Shown piece by piece: positions 1 through 8,838 of a stretch of 64,000 bases of DNA. The translations under genes and the position numbers were made by a program. The DNA is from Candidatus Cloacimonadota bacterium. Its GTDB lineage: Bacteria > Cloacimonadota > Cloacimonadia > Cloacimonadales > JAJBBL01. Each line of letters starts with the position of its first letter. Positions within the stretch are counted from its first letter, which is position 1. Below the pieces are notes generated by a model, which did no database searches, was not told the DNA's origin, and worked only from the letters and a program-made list of their open reading frames with translations. Location of the stretch: positions 27,535 through 91,534 of the forward strand of contig JAHYIR010000007.1 of assembly GCA_019429305.1 (NCBI GenBank). Direction: 5' to 3'.

Positions 1-171
1 AGGTTGCCTGTTGAGTAAGACAGTACAAGTACCACACACTCCAATACCACAGCCGTTTTTAGTTCCCGTCAGATCGAGATCTTCTCTTAACCAATCTATT
101 AATTTTCGCTGTAGATCTTGCTTTTTCAGGCGAATTTTTTTACCGTTAACGGTTGTATAATTTATTTTCAT
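1..171 (-). CDS. Molybdenum hydroxylase [2Fe-2S] subunit (xanthine dehydrogenase family), partial
   Basis: The frame runs off the left edge, so only the first 57 residues are visible. They are the start of a plant-type ferredoxin domain: GCGIGVCGTCTVLL places Cys41, Cys46 and Cys49 as the first three ligands of the [2Fe-2S] cluster nearest the molybdenum site. In this family the subunit passes electrons from the Mo centre towards FAD or another acceptor. The ATG at 171 was chosen because AGGA lies 8 nt upstream. The gene follows the Mo-binding subunit by 29 nt on the same strand and is almost certainly co-transcribed with it. Whether an FAD domain is fused further on cannot be seen. Confidence 0.85.
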   Translation of the reverse strand, partial: MKINYTTVNGKKIRLKKQDLQRKLIDWLREDLDLTGTKNGCGIGVCGTCTVLLNRQP

Positions 172-200
172 CTCTTTATTCCTCAACACAGATAATAACG

Positions 201-2468
201 CTAACTCCTTAACTTCAGCGGTTGTTTAGTGAATCTCTTCCCGGTGGCTGCATAGAGAGCGTTAGCAATAGCAGGAGCCATTAATTCGTTAGTCGGTTCT
301 CCTATCCCCTTTGCTCCGGAAGGTGAGAGTGGGTCTCTATTTTCAATAATGATAGCTGTCATTTCAGGCATATCAATGCTTCTGGGAACCCTGTATTGAT
401 TAAAATTAGCAGGGTACTGATTATCTTTGAGTGTCTTCCATTCCTCGAATAGTCCATAACCGGCCCCCATAGTCATTCCGCCGTAAAATTGTCCCTTTAA
501 AAGATGAATATCAACAGCTTTGCCAATATCGTGAGCAGCTACCATATTGAGGAGAATAATCTTGTTGGATGCGGGAATTACCTTCAATTCTACTGCCTGA
601 CAACCATATACCCAAGTGAAGTAAGCATTACCTTGTCCTGTTTTCTCGTTCCAAGAGACGCTAGGTCCCTGAAACTGGCCAAAGCTGTAGGGATATTCCT
701 GACGATTGAACATGATCTTGATTGCTTCATCGAAACTGATCTTTTTCTTTTTATCTTTACTAATAAGGGTTTCATTTTTGAATATTATGTCTTGTGGAGA
801 AGAGCTAAGGTCGGAAGCCAGAACTTTAGCCATTTTGGCTTTCAAGTTTTTGGCAGCTAAAACTACAGCACCTCCACCCATTAATGTTCCACGTGATGCT
901 ACTGTAGTTCCACCATCGGGAATATTTGATGTAGAAGGTTGCCGGTAACGGATCCGTTTGATATCAATACCTAATTCTTCCGCTAAAATTCTCATCATTG
1001 TGGTCTCGGCACCTTGCCCATTTTCATGAACAGCGGTTTCCAGAAGTACCGAGCCATCATTTTGAATATTGATGATAGCACTGTTAAAATCTATCCCTTC
1101 AGCACCGAGACTCATCCCCCGATAACTCATAGCTAAACCGATGCCATACCATTCTTTCTGGTTTTTATTACCGAAGCTGCATTTTTTTCTTTTCTTGTGA
1201 TAATCTATTTCCGCTATAACTCTGTCTAAGACCTCTTCTAAACTTACCTTATGGGTATCTAACCTCTGTCCTGTAATTGTTTCGGAACCTTGTCTAAGCA
1301 TATTTATACGACGCATCTCAATTTCCGAAATACCTAACCTTTCGGCTGCTATTTCAATCAGTTGTTCACTGGAGAAACAAACCTGAGGAGAGCCAAAACC
1401 GCGCATAGCTCCACAAAAGATATTATTGGTATATACTCCGTAAGTATCACATTTGACATGAGGAACGAAATAGGGGCCACAACATTGGACAGTAGAGCGC
1501 CATGTCACCCAAGGTGTTACAGAGCAATATGCTCCACCGTCGGCAATAAGACGGCATTCTACAAAGCTAATTTTACCATTTTTTTTCAAGCCCATACGAT
1601 ACTGCATTTTGTAGGGATGGCGCTTATAACTCTCGCGAAAAGACCATTCACGGTCATAAGTTATCTTGACCGGTCTGCCGGTAATCTTAGCAACTAAAGC
1701 AGCTCGGGCACAATTGATGGCAGCAAGATCATCTTTGCCGCCAAAACCACCACCCATCGGGACAGACCTAACTTCTACTTCTGAGAGTGAGACACCAAGT
1801 GTAGATGCCACAAAACGACGAGTGCTGAAGGGGTGCTGCATACTGCCATATACTTCCATTACACCGTCTGAACGTAACCAACAAAGAGCTGTTTCAGGTT
1901 CCAAATAGCTGTGTTCTATTCTACTCGTTTCAAAGTCTTGCTCGATAATTAGATCACTATCTTTTTCACCTTTGGAAAGATCACCCCTCCGAATACAATG
2001 ATGATTTACAATGTTATTGCCAAACTCTTCATGAACCAGTACGGATTTTGGATCTAATGCCTTTTCCGGATCAAAGACAGGGGGTAGCTTTTTCGTTCTA
2101 ACTTTGACAAATGGAACAGCAGCTTTTGCCTGCTCTCGTGTTTTAGCAATAATCACAGCTACAACATCACCTGTGGAGCAGATTTTATCTTTAACTAATA
2201 TCGGGTAATCGCGAATGATCTGACCATATTTGATCTCACCGGGAATATCGTCTGCAGTTATAACAGCAACAACACCAGATTTTGTGCTGGCTTCTGAAGT
2301 ATTGATACTGATTATCTTACCATGAATCTCGTTTGTATAAACGGGTACACCGTGCAGCATACCATTCATTTTCATGTCATCAGTGTATTTAGCTGATCCC
2401 GTGACCTTAGCATAGGCATCATTTCTCCACGCTTTTGCATCCTGACGGTTATCTTTTATACTATTCAT
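201..2468 (-). CDS. Xanthine dehydrogenase-family molybdenum-binding subunit
   Basis: This 755-residue protein is a full-length molybdopterin-binding subunit of the xanthine dehydrogenase/aldehyde oxidase family, which hydroxylates purines or other heterocycles using water. Seen directly: the N-terminal hammerhead domain (DAYAKVTGSAKYTDD), the pterin loop GGGFGGKDD at 239-247, RGFGSPQ with Arg356, HENGQGAETTMM, and GAKGIGEPTNE, whose Glu724 matches the catalytic base. There is no fused Fe-S or FAD domain; the [2Fe-2S] subunit follows 29 nt downstream. An AAGGA Shine-Dalgarno site precedes the ATG. Association with ssnA/ygeY-type genes suggests one of the selenium-dependent molybdenum hydroxylases that act on purines, but the substrate is inferred. 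It is clearly different from the second Mo subunit at 26581-28971. Confidence 0.88.
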   Translation of the reverse strand: MNSIKDNRQDAKAWRNDAYAKVTGSAKYTDDMKMNGMLHGVPVYTNEIHGKIISINTSEASTKSGVVAVITADDIPGEIKYGQIIRDYPILVKDKICSTGDVVAVIIAKTREQAKAAVPFVKVRTKKLPPVFDPEKALDPKSVLVHEEFGNNIVNHHCIRRGDLSKGEKDSDLIIEQDFETSRIEHSYLEPETALCWLRSDGVMEVYGSMQHPFSTRRFVASTLGVSLSEVEVRSVPMGGGFGGKDDLAAINCARAALVAKITGRPVKITYDREWSFRESYKRHPYKMQYRMGLKKNGKISFVECRLIADGGAYCSVTPWVTWRSTVQCCGPYFVPHVKCDTYGVYTNNIFCGAMRGFGSPQVCFSSEQLIEIAAERLGISEIEMRRINMLRQGSETITGQRLDTHKVSLEEVLDRVIAEIDYHKKRKKCSFGNKNQKEWYGIGLAMSYRGMSLGAEGIDFNSAIINIQNDGSVLLETAVHENGQGAETTMMRILAEELGIDIKRIRYRQPSTSNIPDGGTTVASRGTLMGGGAVVLAAKNLKAKMAKVLASDLSSSPQDIIFKNETLISKDKKKKISFDEAIKIMFNRQEYPYSFGQFQGPSVSWNEKTGQGNAYFTWVYGCQAVELKVIPASNKIILLNMVAAHDIGKAVDIHLLKGQFYGGMTMGAGYGLFEEWKTLKDNQYPANFNQYRVPRSIDMPEMTAIIIENRDPLSPSGAKGIGEPTNELMAPAIANALYAATGKRFTKQPLKLRS

Positions 2469-2492
2469 AGCAGATCCTTCTTGTTACTAAGA

Positions 2493-2517
2493 ATTATATT
2501 GTATTGGCTTGCGTCAA
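2493..2517 (-). promoter_or_regulatory. Candidate promoter of the left molybdenum hydroxylase operon
   Basis: On the minus strand TTGACG (2517-2512) is followed 13 nt later by TATAAT (2498-2493). The spacer is shorter than usual, so one of the two boxes may be fortuitous. The TTGAC box lies 49 nt before the start codon at 2468, in line with other genes in this window. Confidence 0.3.
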
Positions 2518-2622
2518 GAATAAAGATGTTCGTCTAATTGAATGTTTTTGGTAAGATTCATTGAGATGAAAGTGACTATTTTCGGTGGTTAAACGTGAAT
2601 CTCAAGAATGCGTTGTAAATAT

Positions 2623-2651
2623 TTGCAGGGATTTTTTGCTTTACTTATATA
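2623..2651 (+). promoter_or_regulatory. Candidate sigma70-type promoter of the subtilisin gene
   Basis: TTGCAG (2623-2628), a 17-nt spacer and TATATA (2646-2651) lie about 40 nt before the ATG at 2692. The spacing is ideal and there is no other gene in between. Confidence 0.4.
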
Positions 2652-2691
2652 CCCTTTTTATATATATTGATAGTAGATAGAAGAGGTGCTT

Positions 2692-4956
2692 ATGAAATAC
2701 TTTTTTTTAATACTGATCCTGACTCTCTTGATTTATACGTTAATAGCTGAATCAACCGAGTATTTTCAGGGTGAATTGATCGTGCAGATCAAGGGTGATT
2801 TTCGCAACACAACGACTATTGAAGCAGATTTACAGAGATTAGAAGCAGATTTTTCAAACTATGGGTTGCGAGTCGAAAGAGTTTTATCGCGAAGATTAAG
2901 GATCTATCTAATATCTTTCAACGATGAAAGTATTACTACAGGTGAATTCTTGCAGACACTTAAACAATATCCCCTGATTGAAGAAGCTCAATTCAATCAT
3001 AAAGTATCACTACGTGCTACACCCAATGATCCCTTATTCAATCAACAATGGGCATTGTTAAACACCGGTCAGAGCGGAGGAGTACCCGGAGCTGATATAG
3101 ATGCGACACTGGCATGGGATATAACAACAGGTGGGATTACTGCTAACGGGCGAGAAATAGTTGTTGCTGTAATAGATGATGGGTTTTCTTTAACTCACTC
3201 TGATATCAATTTTTGGAAGAATATCAATGAAATACCCGGTAATGGTATTGATGACGATGGAAATGGGTATATTGATGATTATGAAGGCTGGAATGCCTAT
3301 AATAATACAGGTAACATACCGAGTGCCTCACATGGAACACATGTATCCGGCATAGTAGGGGCATTTGGTAATAATAATCTTGGTGTCTCGGGAGTGAATT
3401 GGAATGTCAAAATAATGCCGATTGCTGGTTCTTCATCTAACGAAGCAACAGTTGTAGCTGCCTATGGGTATGTTTATGAAATGAGGTCTCTTTATAACGA
3501 GACCAATGGTGATTTAGGTGCCTATGTAGTTGCTACCAATTCTTCTTTTGGTGTCAATTATGGACAACCGGAGAATTATCCTCTCTGGGGGGCAATGTAC
3601 GATGCGATGGGTGAAATTGGCATTTTAAGCGCTGCAGCCACTATGAATATCAATGCAAATGTTGATAATGTAGGTGATGTTCCGACAGCTTTTCCCAGTC
3701 CCTATTTGATTAGTGTAACAAATACAACGAGAACTGATCAAAAAAGCACAAGTGCTGGCTATGGACCTACTACTATAGATCTGGGAGCACCCGGTTCACA
3801 AATTCTCTCGACAGTACCGGGGAATAATTACAATAATATGTCGGGTACCTCTATGGCTTCTCCTCATGTTGCCGGTGCGGTAGCTATGATGTATGCTGCA
3901 GCTCCTGTAGAATTGATTGACTTTTATGATGATTATCCGGGCGAGTTAGCATTACTCTTGAAAGATATGCTTTTAGAGAGTGTTGATGTTATTCCGGCTT
4001 TAGAGGGTATTACAGTCAGCGGAGGTAGATTAAATCTCAACAATGCTCTGCAGATGGTATTGGATTATAATTCTGAAGATTTTACTCCGGCTCCTTTTAA
4101 TCTGACCGCTGAATATACGGGAAATGAAGTTTTACTGAATTGGGAGGTTTATCAGTATAGAATTCCTCATTATTTCTTGATCTATCGAAATGGAGAAATC
4201 ATTGCCTACCATGAATGTGATGATAATTGTTTTACTGATATCACAATTAGTAGTGGCTGGACTTATGATTATTATGTGGTAGCCGGGTTTGAAGACCCTC
4301 CCGGAAATTCCAACCCTTCCAATTCGGCATTAGTTACTATTCCGCCAGCAGCTCCGATATTAATCTTTCCTGAGAATGGTGCAACTAGTACCGACACTGA
4401 ATTAGTGTTTCAGTGGCAAGAGATGTATGGCAGTGAGAGTTATCTTTTAGAACTTGCTTTAGATTCGGATTTTGAGAACTTTTTTATTGAACCGGTAAGG
4501 ATTGAAAATCCTTATTATCCAATTTCACAACTTCCAGAGAATACTACTTATTATTGGAGAGTACTCGCTATTAATATGGGTGGGAATAGTGAATGGTCAC
4601 AAACATTCAATTTTACTACCGGATCCTCATCTTCTACTGACGATGAGTATATTGTATATCATACTTTATTACACAAAGTATTTCCCAATCCTTTTAACCT
4701 AAATAGCAACTCAAGAAACCAGAACCTGCAGATAACTTTCTCTATTCAAAACACAGGTTTTACAGTATTAGATGTTTTCAACATTAAAGGTCAGTTGGTA
4801 ATAAATATCGTTTCAGAAGTGCTTTCTTCCGGTCATCATTCTTTCTATTGGGATGGAAAAGATATGAGAGGGGATGCGGTCAGCAGCGGTGTTTATCTGG
4901 TAGTTATGACTAGTTCAGGTTACAAAGGGGTTATAAAGTTTCTATTGGTTAAATGA
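2692..4956 (+). CDS. Secreted subtilisin-like (S8) serine protease with T9SS-type C-terminal domain
   Basis: Exported S8 protease of 754 residues. The ATG at 2692 is chosen over the in-frame GTG at 2686 because AGAGG sits 5 nt upstream and a signal peptide follows at once (MKYFFLILILTLLIYTLIAE). After a propeptide of about 80 residues comes the catalytic domain with the triad Asp162 (VVAVIDDG), His214 (SHGTHVSG) and Ser387 (GTSMASPH). Two fibronectin-III-like domains follow (about 455-645). The last 95 residues are a FlgD-like/T9SS C-terminal domain: FPNPFN near 664, then NIKGQLV and YWDGKD, ending in KFLLVK. That tail predicts export by type IX secretion and surface attachment or release. 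It sits alone between two minus-strand purine gene blocks. Its catalytic domain is related to the proteases at 10420 and 13075, but they carry a different tail. Confidence 0.9.
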   Translation: MKYFFLILILTLLIYTLIAESTEYFQGELIVQIKGDFRNTTTIEADLQRLEADFSNYGLRVERVLSRRLRIYLISFNDESITTGEFLQTLKQYPLIEEAQFNHKVSLRATPNDPLFNQQWALLNTGQSGGVPGADIDATLAWDITTGGITANGREIVVAVIDDGFSLTHSDINFWKNINEIPGNGIDDDGNGYIDDYEGWNAYNNTGNIPSASHGTHVSGIVGAFGNNNLGVSGVNWNVKIMPIAGSSSNEATVVAAYGYVYEMRSLYNETNGDLGAYVVATNSSFGVNYGQPENYPLWGAMYDAMGEIGILSAAATMNINANVDNVGDVPTAFPSPYLISVTNTTRTDQKSTSAGYGPTTIDLGAPGSQILSTVPGNNYNNMSGTSMASPHVAGAVAMMYAAAPVELIDFYDDYPGELALLLKDMLLESVDVIPALEGITVSGGRLNLNNALQMVLDYNSEDFTPAPFNLTAEYTGNEVLLNWEVYQYRIPHYFLIYRNGEIIAYHECDDNCFTDITISSGWTYDYYVVAGFEDPPGNSNPSNSALVTIPPAAPILIFPENGATSTDTELVFQWQEMYGSESYLLELALDSDFENFFIEPVRIENPYYPISQLPENTTYYWRVLAINMGGNSEWSQTFNFTTGSSSSTDDEYIVYHTLLHKVFPNPFNLNSNSRNQNLQITFSIQNTGFTVLDVFNIKGQLVINIVSEVLSSGHHSFYWDGKDMRGDAVSSGVYLVVMTSSGYKGVIKFLLVK

Positions 4957-4987
4957 AATTCCCGTTCGTATATTTTGTTGTATTAGA

Positions 4988-6295
4988 TTAGAGATCAACC
5001 ATTAGTTTCCCTTTCACAAGGACTTTCTTTATTGATAACGAAGTCTGTCTATCTGCCCAGGGGTTATGAGCTATTGCTACTGTTGGTTGAACTTGTGCAC
5101 TTTTTTCTTCCTCAATAATTTTAAAGATCACTAAATCAGCATCCGAGTTTTCTTGAATTATCCCCTTTTCTGGATAGATATTCAAAATTCTGGCAGGATT
5201 AGTTGTTAAATGCGTGATCAATGTTGAAAGACTCATCTTACCGCTGGCGACAAGACCTTCATACAATAGAGGGAGTAGAGCACCAACTCCTGGCAATCCC
5301 ATCGGAACCTTGTCTGGTTCTGAAGCATATCTGTCTTTGTCATAGACAGCAAAAGGGCAATGATCTGATGCGAAAGCATCAAATATACCTTCCTGAGCTA
5401 ATTCAACCATCTTTCCGCGAGATCTTTCTGATCGTAAAGGAGGGGTACAAAGCCAACGATGACCATTTTTTTTAAGCAATATTTCTTCATTTAGGAAGAG
5501 ATATTGTGGTGCAGTTTCACAGGTAACTGGAGCTGATTTTTTAGCTTCTTTGATCAATAAAGCAGATTCTGGAGAGGAGACGTGAACTATATGTAGAGGG
5601 TAATTATGCTTTACAGCTAAATTTAGAACCTCATCAACAGCTTTTATCTCAGCTATTTCAGGACGTCTCAATGTATAGGTAAAGGGCTTGTCAAAGGGAA
5701 TACTCTGTCGTTTTTCTTCTATGATCGTATTATCTTCACAATGGATTAATATCCTGACAGGTTCTCTTTTCATACGCAAACCAAGTCCTTTCAGGTAAAT
5801 CATCATCTCAGAAATTCTTTTATATGATGAATATATACCGGCTTCTTTATATGTCGTATATAGTTTAATATCACAATCTTGTATTAAAAGGTCCTTCAGT
5901 TGACTCAACTTAGTTACAACAGGTGTTAAATGCCATCTTGTTGTAATTGGTAAACGATAGAATCGTTTTTTTCTGTTTGGATAAGATTCTTTTATGGAAT
6001 CTTTTACGGTTTCGGTAATAAAAGTACCAATTGATGTTACTCCCCCTTTTAAACTACTAATAGTAGTAATTGATTCTTCTTCTGCCAACAACAGGTCCTT
6101 AATTGGTTCTCCTGTATGAACATGCAGATCAATAACCCCCGGTATCACATAACAATCTGTACAATCAATCTCTTGAGTATAAAGTGAATTAATATTGTCT
6201 GATATCTCTACTATCTTTTGATTTTCTATTAAGATATCTTGTTTTCTAAAACCTGATTTAAACCATATTAAACCATTTTTTAACAGAAACTTCAT
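4988..6295 (-). CDS. Hydantoinase/dihydropyrimidinase-family amidohydrolase (HyuA/YgeZ-like)
   Basis: Cyclic amidohydrolase of 435 residues. Visible metal-site motifs, in order: DLHVHTGEP (first two His), KLYTTYKEAG (the lysine expected to be carbamylated), IHCED, LHIVHVSS, CETAPQYLFLNEE and FASDHCPFA (catalytic Asp). The APQYLFL signature is closer to hydantoinases than to dihydroorotases, which usually have PHHL there. It is the last gene of the ssnA - ygeY - PLP enzyme - hydantoinase operon (41 nt after the PLP enzyme gene), the same company that hyuA keeps with ygeY and ssnA in E. coli. It should open a cyclic ureide ring formed during purine breakdown; the exact substrate is inferred. 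No strong ribosome-binding site is seen. A pyrimidine-biosynthetic dihydroorotase is less likely, since no other pyr gene is nearby. Confidence 0.8.
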   Translation of the reverse strand: MKFLLKNGLIWFKSGFRKQDILIENQKIVEISDNINSLYTQEIDCTDCYVIPGVIDLHVHTGEPIKDLLLAEEESITTISSLKGGVTSIGTFITETVKDSIKESYPNRKKRFYRLPITTRWHLTPVVTKLSQLKDLLIQDCDIKLYTTYKEAGIYSSYKRISEMMIYLKGLGLRMKREPVRILIHCEDNTIIEEKRQSIPFDKPFTYTLRRPEIAEIKAVDEVLNLAVKHNYPLHIVHVSSPESALLIKEAKKSAPVTCETAPQYLFLNEEILLKKNGHRWLCTPPLRSERSRGKMVELAQEGIFDAFASDHCPFAVYDKDRYASEPDKVPMGLPGVGALLPLLYEGLVASGKMSLSTLITHLTTNPARILNIYPEKGIIQENSDADLVIFKIIEEEKSAQVQPTVAIAHNPWADRQTSLSIKKVLVKGKLMVDL

Positions 6296-6336
6296 ATAAT
6301 TTGTTACTCGCTTTGAATTGTTATAATATTATTTTT

Positions 6337-7503
6337 TCATTGCTTTTCAATTCTTTCGAAAAATCTGCTTTTTAATCCGTGACCGGTAATTAAGAGGACT
6401 ATCTGGTCATCCGGAGTAAAGAGATTTATCTCAAGTCCTTTAATCAATCCCGCCATAGTTGCAGATGCTGCTGGCTCTGCATAAACCCCTGTGGTCTCTG
6501 CCAGTTTCTTCTGGCTATTGAGAATCTCTTCATCCGTAACAGTGGTACCATAACCATTACTGTCAATGAGACATTGTCTTGCCCAATACGCATTACTCGG
6601 GGCTTTAACGGAGATAGAATCGGCGATGGTCTCTGGACTTACAGCATTTTCATACTCACCTGTCTGCCAATAATTTACTATAGCAGCAGATGAGTTTGAT
6701 TGAACTGCTAATAATTTCGGTATTCTATCAATGATCTTGGCTCTTTGTAGATCAATAAATGCTTTATAAATTCCTGCCAAAATAACTCCATCTCCCACTG
6801 GGATTATTATCCAGTCAGGTACTTTACATCCGTTTTGAACGAATATCTCTAATCCGGCAGATTTCTTCCCTTCAACAGTGAAAGGATGGTAAGCGGTATT
6901 TCTATTCAGACCATCCTGTTGGGCTGTATATTCCAATGATTGAAAAAATGCTTCATCATAATCACCGTTAACTTCTATCAATTGGGCATTATGGATTTTG
7001 ATCTGGGCAATTTTCGCTTGAGGTGCATTAGCTGGAACAAAAATAACTGCTTTAATACCTTGAGCTGCTGCCATTGCAGCTAAAGCACTGGCTGCGTTTC
7101 CTGTTGAGGCAGTAACTATCGTATCATACCCTAATCGTTTGGCTTCTGCAACCATGAGATAAGAAGCTCTATCTTTCAGTGAACCGCTAGGATTAAGGGC
7201 ATCATTTTTGATCCAGATATTAGATCTCTGGAGATATTTTTCTAATCTTATAGTGCGATAAAAGGGGGTATTACCTACCGGGATTTCCGGATAATATCGC
7301 TTCTCTATAGGAGAGAAGAGCTCTATGTTAGGTTTTATACGCCATTGTTCTGCGATCTTTTGATAGTCAAATAAAACTTCTAATACACCCTTTAAAGGGG
7401 TTCCTTTCTTATTGTCTTTGCTACAATCAGGGCAGAGATATTGGACTTCCGATCTCTGATATTCTGCCTGACAGAGGGTACAACGATATGATAGAAAATA
7501 CAT
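6337..7503 (-). CDS. Threonine-synthase-like PLP-dependent enzyme with N-terminal zinc ribbon
   Basis: Fold-type II PLP enzyme of 388 residues. It opens with a zinc ribbon (Cys8-x2-Cys11 and Cys24-x2-Cys27), followed by a threonine synthase/beta-eliminase core: NPSGSLKDRAS with the Schiff-base lysine Lys110, ASTGNAASALAA, and a glycine-rich phosphate loop (IIPVGDGVILAG). AAAGG lies 8 nt before the ATG. By sequence it groups with ThrC-like proteins, but no threonine genes are nearby. It lies between ygeY and the hydantoinase, where E. coli has YgeX, a fold-type II 2,3-diaminopropionate ammonia-lyase. The inference is that it deaminates an amino-acid intermediate of purine degradation. Genuine threonine synthase is the main alternative. 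Confidence 0.75.
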   Translation of the reverse strand: MYFLSYRCTLCQAEYQRSEVQYLCPDCSKDNKKGTPLKGVLEVLFDYQKIAEQWRIKPNIELFSPIEKRYYPEIPVGNTPFYRTIRLEKYLQRSNIWIKNDALNPSGSLKDRASYLMVAEAKRLGYDTIVTASTGNAASALAAMAAAQGIKAVIFVPANAPQAKIAQIKIHNAQLIEVNGDYDEAFFQSLEYTAQQDGLNRNTAYHPFTVEGKKSAGLEIFVQNGCKVPDWIIIPVGDGVILAGIYKAFIDLQRAKIIDRIPKLLAVQSNSSAAIVNYWQTGEYENAVSPETIADSISVKAPSNAYWARQCLIDSNGYGTTVTDEEILNSQKKLAETTGVYAEPAASATMAGLIKGLEINLFTPDDQIVLLITGHGLKSRFFERIEKQ

Positions 7504-7534
7504 TGATTAACCTTTCTGATAACCTGTTAGGGGT

Positions 7535-8737
7535 TTACTCATTGTCCTGATTCAAACGATATACTAAAGCAGCATAAAAAGCAGCTGCTTCATTAAGATG
7601 AGTTATTGGGCATGCTTCATTGGGAGCATGTGCTTGAACTTCATTACCGGGTCCGAGACCCAAACAGGGAATACCATACATTCCGGAAATTGCAACACCA
7701 TTTGTGCTAAAAGTCCATTTATCAATAAAGGGTTTTCTATCTAAGGTTTGCTGATAGCTTTCACTCGCTTTGACTAACCAAGGAGAGTCTGCCGGTAGTA
7801 CCCATGCCGGATAGTACTTTTCGGTCGGGTAAGTAATACCTGTAAAAGCAGGTTCATTGTAGTTTAGTACTTCAATCACGGCTTCCGGATAACCGGCTAA
7901 ACTGCAAGCTTCTGCTATTTCAGCCAGCGCAGTTTCTTTCGTTTCTCCCCATGTCAGTCTTCTGTCGAGCTGGATACTTGCTGAATCAGGAACTGCACAT
8001 TGAGAAGGAGAAGTAAAGAAAACCTGAGTAACCGTGACACTCCCCTTTCCTAAAAAAGGGTCACTTCTTAATCTTTGATGTAATTTTTCTATCTCCAGAG
8101 CAATACGACTGATTTTATAAATAGCGTTATCTCCTCTTTCAGGTGCCGAACCATGACAAGAGAGTCCTTTTGCATGGATCATGATCTCCATTCTGCCACG
8201 ATGTCCACGATATATATTGAGATTTGTTGGTTCCGTAATTACCACTAATTCTGGTTTTATCTGCTCTTCTTTGATAATATATTGCCAACATAAACCATCG
8301 CAGTCTTCTTCCATTACTGTACCGGTAAAATATATCGTAAATTGACTATTTAAGCCAAGATCTTTAATTATTCGAGCAGCAGTTAGCATAGATGCCATAC
8401 CACTCTTTTGGTCCACACTACCTCTTCCAATAATCATTCCGTCCTTCACGACCGGTGCAAAAGGATCAGAGAGCCATAGATCAAGATTTCCCGCATATAC
8501 TGTGTCAATATGGGCATCAAAAGCAATTGAACGGGAACCATTGCCGATCTTACCGATCACATTACCCAAGCCATCAACTCGCACATCATCAAATTGTAAC
8601 GATTCCATGACCTGTCGGATATACGAAATTACTTCTGCTTCTTTTGTTGAATAGGAGGGAATACTGATCATATCAGCAAGATAGCCTACCGTATCAGCTT
8701 CGTATTGAAACGCCTTATCCCGTATTTCCTTATACAA
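7535..8737 (-). CDS. ygeY: YgeY-family M20 metallohydrolase (selenium metabolism-linked)
   Basis: M20 dinuclear zinc hydrolase very close to E. coli YgeY by recall of its sequence: shared stretches include EEDCDGLCWQYII, YRGHRGRMEI, SCHGSAPERGDNAI, RRLTWGET and KWTFSTNGV. Metal ligands lie in DAHIDTV, GSVDQKSGM and TGTVMEEDCDG. The frame is open to a TTG at 8770, but AGGAGG at 8748-8743 stands 5 nt before a second TTG at 8737. Starting there gives 400 residues and a better match to the family N-terminus, so that start is preferred. YgeY proteins occur with ssnA, hyuA and selenium-dependent molybdenum hydroxylases in anaerobic purine-degrading clusters and are thought to cleave an amide or carbamoyl bond of a ring-opened intermediate. 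It lies 31 nt before the PLP enzyme gene. Confidence 0.9.
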   Translation of the reverse strand: MYKEIRDKAFQYEADTVGYLADMISIPSYSTKEAEVISYIRQVMESLQFDDVRVDGLGNVIGKIGNGSRSIAFDAHIDTVYAGNLDLWLSDPFAPVVKDGMIIGRGSVDQKSGMASMLTAARIIKDLGLNSQFTIYFTGTVMEEDCDGLCWQYIIKEEQIKPELVVITEPTNLNIYRGHRGRMEIMIHAKGLSCHGSAPERGDNAIYKISRIALEIEKLHQRLRSDPFLGKGSVTVTQVFFTSPSQCAVPDSASIQLDRRLTWGETKETALAEIAEACSLAGYPEAVIEVLNYNEPAFTGITYPTEKYYPAWVLPADSPWLVKASESYQQTLDRKPFIDKWTFSTNGVAISGMYGIPCLGLGPGNEVQAHAPNEACPITHLNEAAAFYAALVYRLNQDNE

Positions 8738-8838
8738 TTTAACCTCCTCTAATATCTTATCAACGGACAAAATCAGCTATATCTGGGTCTATCCCTTATT
8801 TTGAATGATCTATATTATGGTAAATTAAGCAAAGTTCA

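Noticed and set aside
4988..6295. Calling the amidohydrolase a dihydroorotase (PyrC)
   Set aside because: The APQYLFL motif and the ygeY/ssnA operon favour the hydantoinase branch; no pyrimidine-synthesis genes are near.
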